Origin: Bacteroidaceae bacterium
Lineage (GTDB): Bacteria > Bacteroidota > Bacteroidia > Bacteroidales > Bacteroidaceae
Assembly: GCA_017548075.1 (NCBI GenBank)
Contig: JAFYNL010000044.1
Location: 1-56,549, forward strand
Length of the DNA stretch: 56,549 bases
Direction: 5' to 3'
Every line of letters starts with the position of its first letter. The stretch's first letter is position 1. The position numbers were made by a program, and so were the translations under genes. The notes below the pieces were generated by a model. That model did not search any database. It worked only from the letters and a program-made list of their open reading frames with translations, and had not been told where the DNA came from. Shown in pieces: positions 1 through 8,796 of this stretch.

Positions 1-105
1 CTCCTTATGAGGGTCGTTCCAGACGAGGACGTTGATAGGAGGCAGGTGTAAAGACGGTGACGTCAAAGCCGAGCCTTACTAATTGCCCGAAACTTTCCGA
101 AGCGA
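1..105 (+). rRNA. 23S ribosomal RNA, 3' end only
   Basis: The first ~100 bases match the conserved 3' end of bacterial 23S rRNA (domain VI, with GACGTTGATAGG and the closing CTTACTAATTGCCCG typical of Bacteroidales). The gene is cut by the window edge and its 3' boundary is approximate. It lies about 75 bases before the 5S gene, as in a normal 16S-23S-5S operon. Confidence 0.85.
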
Positions 106-180
106 GTGGTTATACTTGCAGCTTTTGAAAGGAAGAGACGAGCCTTGCATTTGCTTTCGTAAGATATGTCAACCTTATTT

Positions 181-290
<110 letters not shown>

Positions 291-298
291 TTTTAGCG

Positions 299-330
299 AA
301 GCCTTCGAGAGAAATCTCGGAGGCTTTTTT
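299..330 (+). terminator. Rho-independent terminator of the rRNA operon
   Basis: A 12-bp stem (AAGCCTTCGAGA with TCTCGGAGGCTT, one mismatch) with a GAAA tetraloop is followed by a run of T. It sits directly after 5S and before the metG promoter. Confidence 0.9.
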
Positions 331-392
331 CGTTTATGGGGCGAATGAAACTAAAAAACGCTTGTTTTGCCTGCTAAATGGGAAAAAAGTCG

Positions 393-400
393 TACCTTTG
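393..400 (+). promoter_or_regulatory. -7 promoter box of metG
   Basis: TACCTTTG matches the Bacteroidota -7 consensus TAnnTTTG. A TTTTG about 24 bases upstream fits the -33 element. Its position rules out the in-frame upstream ATG at 362 and supports the start at 422. Confidence 0.75.
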
Positions 401-421
401 CATGCAATAATAACTTACAAT

Positions 422-2479
422 ATGGAAAAGCATTTCAAGAGAACTACGATTACGTCCGCTCTTCCTTATGCGAACGGACCTGTACATATCGGCCATCTGG
501 CTGGCGTTTACGTGCCTGCTGACATCTATGCCCGCTATCTCCGTTTGAAGGGCCGCGAGTGCATCTTCATCGGCGGCAGCGACGAGCACGGCGTTCCCGT
601 CACTATTCGTGCTCGCAAAGAGGGCATCACAGTTCAGGAGGTCGTCGACCGCTACCACAACCTCATCAAGGACAGCTTCGAGCGCTTCGGCATCTCTTTC
701 GACGTCTATAGCCGCACCACCAGCCCGACTCACCACAAGCTTGCCAGCGACTTCTTCCGCAAGCTCTATGACGAGGGCAAGTTCATCTCGATGACCACAG
801 AGCAGTTCTACGACGAGCAGACTGGCCACTTCCTGACTGACCGCAACATTCGAGGCGAGTGCCCGCGTTGCCATGCTCCCGAGGCTTATGGCGACCAGTG
901 CGAGAAATGCGGAGCCACGCTTTCGCCCGAGGAACTCATCAATCCCTACAACGCCGAGACCGGCAATCCCCTTGTCAAGAAGCCGACCAAGCACTGGTAC
1001 CTGCCCCTCGACAAAGACCAGCAGTGGCTCGAGAAGTGGATACTCCAGGACCACAAAGAGTGGCGCTCCAATGTCTATGGACAGTGCAAGAGCTGGCTCG
1101 ACGGAGGCCTGCGTCCTCGAGCAGTCACTCGCGACCTCGACTGGGGCATCCCCGTTCCCGTCGAAGGAGCAGAGGGCAAAGTGCTCTATGTCTGGTTCGA
1201 CGCTCCCATCGGCTACATCTCCAACACCAAGGAGCTTTGCGACAGCCGTCCTGAACTCGGTTCTTGGGAGAAGTGGTGGAAGGACCCCGAGACCAGATTG
1301 GTCCATTTCATCGGCAAAGACAACATCGTCTTCCACTGCATCGTGTTCCCCGCAATGCTCAAGGCTCACGGCGAATACATCCTGCCCGACAACGTGCCCA
1401 GCAACGAGTTCCTCAACCTCGAGGGCAACAAGATCTCGACCTCCAAGAACTACGCCGTCTGGCTCAACGAGTACCTCGACGAACTGCCAGGCCGACAGGA
1501 TGAGCTTCGCTATGTCCTCACCGCCAATGCTCCCGAGACCAAGGACAACGACTTCACTTGGGACGACTTCCAGGCACGCTGCAACAACGAACTCGTAGCC
1601 GTCTATGGCAACTTCGTCAACCGAGCCCTGCAGCTCACCCAGAAGTACTACGAAGGCCGAGTGCCTGAGTGCGGAGAACTCAACGACTACGACCGCCAGA
1701 CACTCTCCGAGTTCCGCGATGTCAAAGAGCGACTCGAGCAACTCCTCGAAGGTTTCAAGTTCCGCGAAGCACAGAAAGAAGCCATGAACCTTGCCCGCAT
1801 CGGCAACAAGTACATCGCCGACACCGAGCCCTGGAAAGTCATCAAGACCGACCCAGAGCGCGTCAAGACCATCATCTACCTCAGTCTGCAGATCACAGCC
1901 AACCTCGCCATCGCCTTCGAGCCCTTCCTGCCCTTCAGCAGCAAGAGGCTTCGTGAGATGATCAGCCTCGACACCTTCTCTTGGGAAGACCTCGGTCGCA
2001 CCGACATCCTGCCAGCAGGCAAGCAACTGCCCAAGCCCGAACTGCTCTTCACCAAGATAGAAGACGAAGTCGTGGCAGCGCAGAAGAAGAAACTCGAGGA
2101 CACCCTCAAGGCCAACGAAGCCGCAGCCTACAAGGCAGCCCCCGTCAAGCCCACCGTCAGCTTCGAGGACTTCGAGAAGCTCGACATTCGCGTCGGCCTC
2201 GTCAAAGCCTGCGAGAAGATAAAGAAGAGCAAGAAGCTCCTCAAGTTCACCCTCGACGACGGCAGCGGTCAGGACCGCACCATTCTCAGCGGCATAGCCC
2301 AGTGGTACGAACCCGAAAGGCTCATAGGAAAAAGAGTCCTTTTCATCGCCAATTTTGCCCCCAGACAAATGATGGGAGAAGAGAGTCAAGGCATGATTCT
2401 GAGCGCCGTCAACTACAACGGCGACCTCAGCGTCACCACAACCCTCGACGAAGTCAAAGGCGGCAGCCAAGTCGGATAA
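422..2479 (+). CDS. metG: Methionine-tRNA ligase
   Basis: Cytoplasmic class I aminoacyl-tRNA synthetase that charges tRNA-Met with methionine. The 685-residue product has the HIGH motif at residues 22-25, a zinc knuckle made of two CxxC pairs (C147/C150 and C160/C163), and the KMSKS-loop variant KISTSK at about 337-342. A C-terminal EMAPII/OB-fold tRNA-binding domain covers about the last 100 residues. Length and architecture are those of the long bacterial MetG. The start at 422 is chosen because the ATG at 362 lies before the promoter box. Codon use strongly favours C-ending codons, which leaves the antisense strand nearly stop-free. A small secreted-protein gene follows 8 bases after the stop. 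Confidence 0.97.
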   Translation: MEKHFKRTTITSALPYANGPVHIGHLAGVYVPADIYARYLRLKGRECIFIGGSDEHGVPVTIRARKEGITVQEVVDRYHNLIKDSFERFGISFDVYSRTTSPTHHKLASDFFRKLYDEGKFISMTTEQFYDEQTGHFLTDRNIRGECPRCHAPEAYGDQCEKCGATLSPEELINPYNAETGNPLVKKPTKHWYLPLDKDQQWLEKWILQDHKEWRSNVYGQCKSWLDGGLRPRAVTRDLDWGIPVPVEGAEGKVLYVWFDAPIGYISNTKELCDSRPELGSWEKWWKDPETRLVHFIGKDNIVFHCIVFPAMLKAHGEYILPDNVPSNEFLNLEGNKISTSKNYAVWLNEYLDELPGRQDELRYVLTANAPETKDNDFTWDDFQARCNNELVAVYGNFVNRALQLTQKYYEGRVPECGELNDYDRQTLSEFRDVKERLEQLLEGFKFREAQKEAMNLARIGNKYIADTEPWKVIKTDPERVKTIIYLSLQITANLAIAFEPFLPFSSKRLREMISLDTFSWEDLGRTDILPAGKQLPKPELLFTKIEDEVVAAQKKKLEDTLKANEAAAYKAAPVKPTVSFEDFEKLDIRVGLVKACEKIKKSKKLLKFTLDDGSGQDRTILSGIAQWYEPERLIGKRVLFIANFAPRQMMGEESQGMILSAVNYNGDLSVTTTLDEVKGGSQVG

Positions 2480-2487
2480 AAGAGGGT

Positions 2488-3168
2488 ATGAAACGCATTG
2501 CGTGCCTTTGTTTAATTATGCTTTGCCTTTGCCCAGACTCGCTTTGGGCAGAGGTCTATACCATTGATTTTAATAGAGGTACTGTGAATGGGTTGAGCAT
2601 TAATTCCAATGTGGAAGAGGTAGAGCCTTCTTACTATTGCGCAGAAGGAAGCGACCTGTTTGTCTTACACGATAGGACATCGAAATGTTATTATAATGAT
2701 AAAGGATGTGGAATTCGTATTGCCGCAAGCAATGGTATCGGAATGTTCATAATTTCACTTCCTGCTACAACCTCTATTTCAAAAGTTGTTGCTTATGCTT
2801 CAAAGGTTTTGAATAATACCTCTTCAACCTTGACTTTTTTTGCTGGTAATACAGAAATAAAATTATTCGGTAATGAAGAGTTGAAGGCTTATTCTACGGA
2901 TAATCCTGCTTCAACATTCTATCAATTGCCGGATATGGTGGTTAACAAAGAGTTTAAAGATTTGAAGTTTCAGGCGCCCAAAGGTGGTTATGTTATGCTT
3001 CACCGCATTGACATCTATACTATGGATGATGGTTCAGAAGATGCAATAGGTTCTCTTAAGGAATTTGTCGATGAAATGGGCGTTTTTTGCAACTTAGAAG
3101 GTCAACGCATCAGAAAACCTTCGCATGGAATCTATATTAAAGAGGGCAAGAAATACATCTTTAAGTGA
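2488..3168 (+). CDS. Secreted hypothetical protein with GIYI-GKK C-terminal tail
   Basis: A 226-residue protein of unknown function. It begins with a signal peptide (residues about 1-19, hydrophobic core and an A-E junction after SLWA). The body is beta-rich with no catalytic motif that I recognise. The C-terminus (GQRIRKPSHGIYIKEGKK, then YIFK) resembles the short tail common on secreted Prevotella and Bacteroides proteins, which is often treated as a sorting or anchoring signal; that role is not proven here. The start is the ATG 8 bases after metG, so cotranscription is likely. Base composition is visibly more AT-rich than metG. Confidence 0.75.
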   Translation: MKRIACLCLIMLCLCPDSLWAEVYTIDFNRGTVNGLSINSNVEEVEPSYYCAEGSDLFVLHDRTSKCYYNDKGCGIRIAASNGIGMFIISLPATTSISKVVAYASKVLNNTSSTLTFFAGNTEIKLFGNEELKAYSTDNPASTFYQLPDMVVNKEFKDLKFQAPKGGYVMLHRIDIYTMDDGSEDAIGSLKEFVDEMGVFCNLEGQRIRKPSHGIYIKEGKKYIFK

Positions 3169-3204
3169 GATACTTAATAAGATAGGCAGTGTTGTTGAGA
3201 AACA

Positions 3205-3258
3205 AACCTGCCTACGTTTGCCATTTTAACGTGTTATGATTGCAAACTTAACGCGTTA
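3205..3258. repeat. 22-bp palindrome array R1 (2-3 units)
   Basis: TAACGTGTTA at 3227 and TAACGCGTTA at 3249 are exactly 22 bases apart and joined by a TGATTGCAAACT linker. A degenerate unit precedes at about 3205. The array lies between two convergent genes and belongs to the same family as six other arrays in the window. Confidence 0.8.
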
Positions 3259-3265
3259 AGTTGGA

Positions 3266-3757
3266 TTATTTATTTTCTTCTCCCCAGAGTTTGTATGGGT
3301 AGCGGCGCATGTGGCTGTTGTAGAAGCGGCGGTCGCCTGTGACTTCAGGTCCGATGAAACTGGGCTTTTCAAACTGGTCGCTCTCGCTCTCCAGCTCTAT
3401 CTCTGCCATAATGAGGCCTGCATTGTCCCCTTCAAAGACATCGACTTCCCATGTGTGCTTGCCGTCTGCTGCTGGCACCAGCCAGCGTGTCTTCTCTATG
3501 ATGCCTGGTTCGCAGATCTTCATCAAGGCTTCTGCCTCTGCCAGACTGATCTCTTTCTCCCATTCGAAACGCGCCAAGCCTGTCTTGTCGCCGGGGCCTT
3601 TGATGGTGAGGTAGCCTTTGTCGCCCCTGATGCGGACGCGGACAGTGCGACCATTACCCGAAGCGATGTAGCCCTGGGCTATGTGAGTGGAACTGGTGGC
3701 GAAAGGACGGAAGTCGCCAATGACGAGGAATTTGCGCTCAATTTCGGAGAAATTCAT
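3266..3757 (-). CDS. CYTH domain protein (class IV adenylate cyclase/thiamine triphosphatase fold)
   Basis: A 163-residue single-domain CYTH protein. The N-terminal ExExK signature appears as EIERKF at residues 6-11. Beta-strand motifs RVRIRG, GYLTIKGPG, EWEKEI and WEVDVF supply the basic and acidic residues that line the triphosphate tunnel of this family. Members bind or hydrolyse triphosphorylated substrates with divalent metal; the substrate of this short bacterial subgroup is not established. The gene lies downstream of prfB on the same strand, separated by about 105 bases that hold a short tandem repeat and a G/C-rich hairpin. Confidence 0.85.
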   Translation of the reverse strand: MNFSEIERKFLVIGDFRPFATSSTHIAQGYIASGNGRTVRVRIRGDKGYLTIKGPGDKTGLARFEWEKEISLAEAEALMKICEPGIIEKTRWLVPAADGKHTWEVDVFEGDNAGLIMAEIELESESDQFEKPSFIGPEVTGDRRFYNSHMRRYPYKLWGEENK

Positions 3758-3768
3758 GGTTTTTTGGG

Positions 3769-3804
3769 GGAGTTAAAGGAGTTAAAGGAGTGAAGGAGTT
3801 AAAG
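3769..3804. repeat. Short tandem repeat GGAGTTAAA (9/9/8/9 bp)
   Basis: Four near-identical words (GGAGTTAAA, GGAGTTAAA, GGAGTGAA, GGAGTTAAA) stand directly upstream of the CYTH start codon. They are probably part of its 5' untranslated region. Confidence 0.8.
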
Positions 3805-3828
3805 ACGATACATTGGGAATCATGGGCA

Positions 3829-3858
3829 CTCCCCCAAAGGGGGAGCGGGGAGGGGGCT
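3829..3858. repeat. G/C-homopolymer hairpin in the prfB-CYTH gap
   Basis: CTCCCCC-AAA-GGGGGAG forms a perfect 7-bp hairpin. It is followed by CGGGGAGGGGG, which competes for the same C-run. It sits 5 bases after the prfB stop on that strand. It has no T-tract and looks like a dispersed repeat rather than a canonical terminator. Confidence 0.6.
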
Positions 3859-3862
3859 GCTT

Positions 3863-4969
3863 TTATTCTGCGAATTCCATGAGGTAGGCTTTGATGAAGG
3901 CGTCGATTTTGCCGTCCATCACTCCGCCGACGTCGCTGGTCTGGTAGTTGGTGCGATGGTCTTTCACTCGGCGATCGTCGAAGACATAGCTGCGGATCTG
4001 GCTGCCCCACTCAATCTTCTTCTTGCCTGCCTCCACTTTTGCCTGCTCGGCCATTCGGTGCTGCAACTCTTTGTCGTAGAGGATGGAACGGAGCAAGCGC
4101 ATGGCATTCTCCTTGTTCTTGGGCTGGTCGCGCGTCTCTGTGTTCTCGATGAGGATTTCCTCTTCCTCGCCCGTATAGGGGTCTTTGTACTGATAGCGCA
4201 GACGGACACCGGACTCGACCTTGTTGACATTCTGACCACCAGCACCAGAGCTGCGGAAAGTGTCCCAAGAGATGCGAGCCTGCTCGATGTTCACCTCGAT
4301 GGTGTCATCGACAAGAGGGGTGACGAAGACAGAGGCGAAGCTGGTCATGCGCTTGCCCTGGGCATTGTAGGGAGAGACGCGGACAAGGCGATGGACGCCG
4401 TTCTCGCTCTTGAGGTAGCCGTAGGCGAACTCGCCCTGAATCTCGAGAGTGCAGGACTTGATGCCGGCATCGTCGCCCTCGAGCAAGTTGCTGACGACGC
4501 ATTTGTAGCCGTGAGTTTCGGCATAGCGCATATACATTCGCATGAGCATCTGTGCCCAGTCCTGAGCCTCTGTGCCGCCAGCGCCTGAGTTGATCTTGAG
4601 GACTGCATCCATGCTGTCTTCTTCTCGGCGGAGCATATTCTTGAGTTCGAGTTCCTCGATGGCCGTGATGGCTTTAGCATAGATGGCATCGACCTCGTCC
4701 TCGGTGACGAGTTCCTCCTTGTAGAACTCGAAAGCGGTGTCGAGTTCATCGCAGAGTGTCTTGACTTCGGCATAGCCTTTGAGCCATTTCTCCAGTCCTT
4801 TGACGAGTTTCATCTGAGCCTCGGCTCGTTTCTGGTCGTCCCAGAAGCCAGGAGCCTGAGTGCGGAGCTGTTCTTCTTCGTACTGTATCTTCTTGTTGTC
4901 GATGTCGAGGTAGCGGTGCAGCTGCTCGGTTCTATCTTTGACTTCTTTGAGTTGGTCTTGAGTAATCAT
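3863..4969 (-). CDS. prfB: Peptide chain release factor 2
   Basis: Releases finished peptides at UGA and UAA codons. The 368-residue product has the GGQ peptidyl-hydrolysis motif at residues 244-246. The codon-recognition tripeptide reads SPY (199-201) where Escherichia coli has SPF. The gene is one uninterrupted frame: at the position of the usual programmed +1 frameshift the sequence is TAC CTC GAC (Y20-L21-D22), with no in-frame TGA, so the autoregulatory frameshift is absent. The ATG overlaps the stop of the upstream acyl-CoA ligase by one base (TAATG), which suggests translational coupling. Confidence 0.96.
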   Translation of the reverse strand: MITQDQLKEVKDRTEQLHRYLDIDNKKIQYEEEQLRTQAPGFWDDQKRAEAQMKLVKGLEKWLKGYAEVKTLCDELDTAFEFYKEELVTEDEVDAIYAKAITAIEELELKNMLRREEDSMDAVLKINSGAGGTEAQDWAQMLMRMYMRYAETHGYKCVVSNLLEGDDAGIKSCTLEIQGEFAYGYLKSENGVHRLVRVSPYNAQGKRMTSFASVFVTPLVDDTIEVNIEQARISWDTFRSSGAGGQNVNKVESGVRLRYQYKDPYTGEEEEILIENTETRDQPKNKENAMRLLRSILYDKELQHRMAEQAKVEAGKKKIEWGSQIRSYVFDDRRVKDHRTNYQTSDVGGVMDGKIDAFIKAYLMEFAE

Positions 4970-6777
4970 TATTCTTCGTACATCTTATCTATTTGTTCTT
5001 TGTAGAGTTCATTGAGGACAGGGCGCTTGACTTTGAGGGTGTTGGTGAGTTCGCCCTTTTCCATGCTGAAAGGCTCTGGCAGAAGGGTGATGCGCTTCAC
5101 TTGCTCGTAGGAGGCGAGGTCTTGCTGGATGGTCTCGATTCGATCCATAATGAACTGCACTATCTGTTCGTTGGCGCAAAGCTCTTCTCGACTGCTGAAG
5201 GCGATGTGCCGTCTCTTGGCGAGGTCTTCGAGCAGTTTGTACTCGGGAATGACGAGGGCAGAGACATACTTGTGCTGGTCGGCAATGATGACGATTTGGT
5301 CGATGTAGCGGTCCACACAAAACTTCGACTCGAGCATTTGCGGGGCAATGTACTTGCCGTTGCTGGTCTTGAAAAGGTCCTTGATGCGCTCAGTCATGAA
5401 GAGTTCGCCGTCCTTCATATAGCCTGCATCGCCAGTATGGAACCAGCCTTCGTCGTCGATAGCCATAGCCGTAATCTCGGCTTTGCGGTAGTAGCCTTTG
5501 GTGATAGTGTCGCCTTTGAGGAGTATCTCGTTGTTCTCGCCGAACTTGACTTTGACGCCATCCAAAGGACGACCGATAGAGCCGAGTGAAATGGGCTGAT
5601 TCCAACGGTCGCAAGAGACGGTGGCGGTGCTTTCGGTGAGTCCGTAGCCAGTAATCATAAGGATGCCAGCCGAGCGAACAAACTCCTCGATGATTGGCGG
5701 AATGGCTGCTCCGGCAGTGGGGAAGAAGTTGCCTCGCTCCAAGCCTAAGGTCTTGAGCAACAGGGCGATGACCGTCTTCTCGTAGAAGAGGTAGCGCATC
5801 TTCAGGGCAAGTGGGGGCACAAGGCCTCGCATCTTATAATCCACATTGTAAGTCTTGCCCACTTTGAGTGCGTCCTCGAGCATCCTTCTCTGCATTGGCG
5901 AGGACTCGTTCATCTTTTCTTGGACGCCGCTATAGACTTTCTCCCAGAAGCGAGGTACTGCACACATACAAGTGGGATGCACTTCTCGAAGGCTCTGTAG
6001 GATGTCTTGCGGACGTCGGTTGACAGCCAAAGTGCAGCCAGTTTTGAGGCAGAGATACGACCAGCCTCGCTCGAAGACATGGGTGAAGGGCAGGAAGTTC
6101 ATGATGAGGTCTTTGTCGGAAAGCGGCAAGGCTCCAACATGGCCTCGGAAAGCGGCATTATACATCCTGTGAGTCAGCATCACACCTTTGCTGATGCCGG
6201 TAGTGCCACTGGTATAGAGGATGTTCGCCAAGTCGTCCTCGTCTGCTTCGGAAGTGAGTCTGGCTATGTCTTCGCTGTGGTTGTTGCCGTCGGAAAGTGC
6301 CAGAAACTCGTCGAAATAGAGGCTCACATTGTCCTGCGGGTCTTTCTGGACAGAAGGGTCGAAGATGATGAGCCTTCGCATAGATTGCTCGATTTTGAGT
6401 ATGCGATAGGCTGTGTCGTACTGGTATTGCTCGCCGACGAAGATGTAGCGAATCTTGGCGTCGCTGACCATGTACTTCACCTGAGTCTCAGAAGCGGTTG
6501 CATAGAAAGGGATGGTGATGGCTCTGATGCCATAAGCACCGAAATCGACGAACATGCACTCAGGCATGTTTTGCGAGAAAGTCGCGATGTTTTCCTGCAC
6601 TCCAACACCTAATTCGAGCAAGGAAGCAGAGACTCTAGTGGCAGTATTGGCAAAGCTTTGCCACGATATTTCTTTCCATGACTGCGAGTCATCATCGCGA
6701 TAAAGCATGGCGGCTCGATTGCCATACTTTTCGGCTTGACTCTGGATGAGCGAGGGTAGAGGGCTAGGGTTTTGCAT
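4969..6777 (-). CDS. Long-chain fatty acid-CoA ligase (AMP-forming)
   Basis: A 602-residue ANL-superfamily enzyme that activates fatty acids to acyl-CoA through an acyl-adenylate. The phosphate-binding loop YTSGTTGISKG is near residue 190. The GYGLTES motif precedes a T-rich segment, HTGDAG carries the ribose-binding Asp, and the ERIKDLFKTSNGKYIAPQ segment holds the hinge and catalytic lysine region of the long-chain ACSL/FadD15-type group. No signal peptide or membrane segment is seen. The start at 6777 (MQNPSPLPS) is preferred because the -7 box at 6801-6808 excludes the earlier ATG. It is the promoter-proximal gene before prfB. Confidence 0.9.
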   Translation of the reverse strand: MQNPSPLPSLIQSQAEKYGNRAAMLYRDDDSQSWKEISWQSFANTATRVSASLLELGVGVQENIATFSQNMPECMFVDFGAYGIRAITIPFYATASETQVKYMVSDAKIRYIFVGEQYQYDTAYRILKIEQSMRRLIIFDPSVQKDPQDNVSLYFDEFLALSDGNNHSEDIARLTSEADEDDLANILYTSGTTGISKGVMLTHRMYNAAFRGHVGALPLSDKDLIMNFLPFTHVFERGWSYLCLKTGCTLAVNRRPQDILQSLREVHPTCMCAVPRFWEKVYSGVQEKMNESSPMQRRMLEDALKVGKTYNVDYKMRGLVPPLALKMRYLFYEKTVIALLLKTLGLERGNFFPTAGAAIPPIIEEFVRSAGILMITGYGLTESTATVSCDRWNQPISLGSIGRPLDGVKVKFGENNEILLKGDTITKGYYRKAEITAMAIDDEGWFHTGDAGYMKDGELFMTERIKDLFKTSNGKYIAPQMLESKFCVDRYIDQIVIIADQHKYVSALVIPEYKLLEDLAKRRHIAFSSREELCANEQIVQFIMDRIETIQQDLASYEQVKRITLLPEPFSMEKGELTNTLKVKRPVLNELYKEQIDKMYEE

Positions 6778-6800
6778 GGAACTTTTACGGTTTGATAGCA

Positions 6801-6808
6801 CAAAGATA
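6801..6808 (-). promoter_or_regulatory. -7 box of the acyl-CoA ligase/prfB operon
   Basis: CAAAGATA on the plus strand reads TATCTTTG on the minus strand, a perfect TAnnTTTG, 24 bases before the chosen start. Confidence 0.7.
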
Positions 6809-6814
6809 CGAATA

Positions 6815-6849
6815 AATTAAGAATTAAGCGTGAAGAGTGAAGAATTATT
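6815..6849. repeat. Heptanucleotide array (AATTAAG family, five units)
   Basis: AATTAAG, AATTAAG, CGTGAAG, AGTGAAG, AATTATT follow one another with a strict 7-base period. The array fills the space between two divergent -7 boxes. Confidence 0.8.
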
Positions 6850-6861
6850 TGAGTTTTTTCG

Positions 6862-6869
6862 TAACTTTG
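6862..6869 (+). promoter_or_regulatory. -7 box of the DUF2007 gene
   Basis: TAACTTTG, a TAnnTTTG match, 30 bases before the ATG at 6899. Confidence 0.7.
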
Positions 6870-6898
6870 CACTCGAAACCATTTGTATGGGATAAACG

Positions 6899-7291
6899 AT
6901 GAAAATAAAGGATATTACATGCAACAGTCCTATCGAGGCTGAAGGGTTCCGTTCTGCTCTGTTGGAAACGGGAATAGAGAGTGACATCTTTGACGAAGAG
7001 AACAGTAAGGTGGCTCGCGGCATCCTTGACAAGAGGACTGATGTGCTCGTGAAAGAGGAAGACTATGAGAAGGCTATGCAGATCTATCAGTCGTACATGG
7101 CTGAGCAGAAGAATGTCATGCCCTGGTGTCCGAAGTGCGGAAGCGAGAATGTGGTGTTGCTGAAGAAAAAGTGCGCCACAACCAGACAGTTGCCTCGCAT
7201 ATTGGCTGCTCTGCTGACGTTTATCCCCATCGGATGCTGCACTGCCGAGAAGTTCGTCTGCAATGATTGTGGACATAAGTGGGAGCGCTGA
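6899..7291 (+). CDS. DUF2007 domain protein with zinc ribbon
   Basis: A 130-residue protein. The first ~70 residues match the DUF2007 (putative signal-transducing) alpha/beta pattern: a short element inherited between strands, then EEDYEKAMQIYQSY. The C-terminal half has CPKCG at about 77-81 and CNDCG near 121-125, a split zinc ribbon, with a hydrophobic stretch between (LPRILAALLTFIPIGCC) that could be a membrane-embedded or buried helix. Its function is unknown. It is followed by a heptanucleotide array in which the next gene starts, so the two genes may be cotranscribed. Confidence 0.75.
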   Translation: MKIKDITCNSPIEAEGFRSALLETGIESDIFDEENSKVARGILDKRTDVLVKEEDYEKAMQIYQSYMAEQKNVMPWCPKCGSENVVLLKKKCATTRQLPRILAALLTFIPIGCCTAEKFVCNDCGHKWER

Positions 7292-7292
7292 A

Positions 7293-7327
7293 AATGTTCA
7301 ATGTTTGATGTCCAATGTTCAATGAAT
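7293..7327. repeat. Heptanucleotide array (AATGTTC family, five units)
   Basis: AATGTTC, AATGTTT, GATGTCC, AATGTTC, AATGAAT run with a 7-base period from just after the DUF2007 stop into the first codons of the next gene. The next start codon (7315) is made by the fourth unit. Confidence 0.8.
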
Positions 7328-8370
7328 CTTTAACAGAGCAGGCAGTTGAGTTGCTTTGCAGGCTCATAGAAGTGCCTCGTATCAGCGGAGAAGAAGAGGC
7401 TGCCGCTGATTTGCTTCAAGACTATATGGAGAACGAACTCGGGCTCGAAGTGAAGCGCGATTTCAATAATCTCTGGTCGGTTCAGCCGAACTTCGATGCC
7501 GAGAAGCCGACTCTGCTTCTGAATGCCCATATCGATACTGTCAAGCCTGTGGCTGGATGGCAGCGCGACCCTTTCAAGGCAACTAGAGAAGGCGACAGAA
7601 TTTATGGGCTTGGCAGCAATGACGATGGTGCCAGTCTGGTCTCTTTGCTTCATGTCTTCGCTGCTCTCAAAGACCAGGACACAAAGTACAATCTTGTTTT
7701 CCTTGCCAGTGCCGAGGAAGAAAGAAGTGGGAAGTGCGGCATAGAGCATGTTTTGCCGCTGCTTCCGAAGATAGATGTCGCACTTGTCGGAGAGCCGACA
7801 GGCATGCAGCCAGCTATTGCCGAGAAAGGTTTGATGGTGCTTGATGTCACTGCTCATGGCAAGGCTGGGCACGCTGCCAGAGACGAAGGCGACAATGCCA
7901 TCTATAAGGCTCTCGAGGACATTGAGTGGTTCCGCAACTATAAGTGGGAGAAGGTTTCGCCTTTGCTTGGTCCAGTCAAAATGTCTGTCACGATCATCAA
8001 TGCTGGGACGCAGCACAATGTCATTCCCGACACTTGCACTTTTACCGTTGATGTCCGCTCGAATGAGTGCTATACAAATCGCGAATTATTCGATGAAATC
8101 GGCAAAAATGTCAAGTCGGAGGTCAAGGCTCGCAGTTTCAGATTGGGTTCTTCAGGCATCGATGTGAACCATCCTCTTGTGCAAAGAATCATCGAACTCG
8201 GTGGCAAACCTTTCGGCTCGCCTACTTTGAGCGACCAAGCCCTCATGCCTTTCCCCAGTTTGAAGATGGGTCCAGGCGAGAGCAAACGCAGCCATTCTGC
8301 CGATGAATTCGTGGAAATTGGAGAAATTCGAGCATATTTATCTCTTCTCTTGGAAGAAGTGTTGTATTAG
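7315..8370 (+). CDS. M20 family metallohydrolase, ArgE-like N-acylornithine deacetylase
   Basis: A 351-residue M20 peptidase-fold enzyme with two zinc ions. Metal and catalytic residues are visible as NAHIDTV (His and catalytic Asp), GSNDDGA (bridging Asp), SAEEE (general-base Glu), GEPTG and a late His in the KRSHSADEF segment. The Bacteroidota group to which this sequence looks closest removes the N-acetyl or N-succinyl group from ornithine in arginine synthesis, but a peptidase role cannot be excluded. No arginine genes are nearby. The start codon lies inside a heptanucleotide array. The last 33 bases overlap tadA on the opposite strand. Confidence 0.85.
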   Translation: MFNESLTEQAVELLCRLIEVPRISGEEEAAADLLQDYMENELGLEVKRDFNNLWSVQPNFDAEKPTLLLNAHIDTVKPVAGWQRDPFKATREGDRIYGLGSNDDGASLVSLLHVFAALKDQDTKYNLVFLASAEEERSGKCGIEHVLPLLPKIDVALVGEPTGMQPAIAEKGLMVLDVTAHGKAGHAARDEGDNAIYKALEDIEWFRNYKWEKVSPLLGPVKMSVTIINAGTQHNVIPDTCTFTVDVRSNECYTNRELFDEIGKNVKSEVKARSFRLGSSGIDVNHPLVQRIIELGGKPFGSPTLSDQALMPFPSLKMGPGESKRSHSADEFVEIGEIRAYLSLLLEEVLY

Positions 8371-8772
8371 TTCGGCGCATTCGTCGGCCATCACACCACT
8401 AGTGACTTCGGTTCGAGGGTGAAGAGCTTTCGGAGCAAAACGACTATAGCCTCTCTTCTCGTCTGAAGCCCCATAGACAATTCGGCTGATTTGCGACCAA
8501 CCTAAAGCTCCTGCACACATTACACAAGGCTCGATTGTGACATATAGTGTGCAGTCGTTCAGGTACTTACCACCAAGATGCTCTGCCGCTGAAGTGATTG
8601 CCTGCATCTCAGCATGAGCAGTTACATCATGAAGAAGCTCAGTCAGGTTGTGGCTCTTGGCGATGATTTTGTCCCTGCAAACCACGACTGCTCCGATAGG
8701 AATCTCGCCTTGCTTGTAGGCCTCATTTGCCTCCGCCAAAGCCTGTTTCATGTAGAAATTGTCGTCTGCCAT
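8338..8772 (-). CDS. tadA: tRNA-specific adenosine deaminase (A34 to I34)
   Basis: A 144-residue cytidine-deaminase-fold enzyme. The zinc site HAE (with catalytic Glu) and PCVMC are both present, as is the TadA-typical GEIPIGAVVV strand and the NLTELLHDVTAHAEM loop. It converts the wobble adenosine of tRNA-Arg(ACG) to inosine. The start at 8772 (MADDNFYMK) is chosen because the promoter box at 8797-8804 overlaps the upstream in-frame ATG. Its 3' end overlaps the convergent M20 gene by 33 bases. Confidence 0.93.
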   Translation of the reverse strand: MADDNFYMKQALAEANEAYKQGEIPIGAVVVCRDKIIAKSHNLTELLHDVTAHAEMQAITSAAEHLGGKYLNDCTLYVTIEPCVMCAGALGWSQISRIVYGASDEKRGYSRFAPKALHPRTEVTSGVMADECAELIQHFFQEKR

Positions 8773-8796
8773 CGTCTTTTTCCTTTCTTTTGTGTG

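Noticed and set aside
374-2470. 698-codon open frame antisense to metG
   Set aside because: It exists because metG avoids TTA, CTA and TCA codons, so the antisense frame lacks stops. The translation is Val/Glu/Leu-rich with no recognisable domain, and the sense strand is clearly MetG.
4880-4969. Missing +1 frameshift in prfB as a pseudogene or sequencing fault
   Set aside because: The frame is intact over 368 residues with all motifs, so the gene is simply of the non-frameshifted type.
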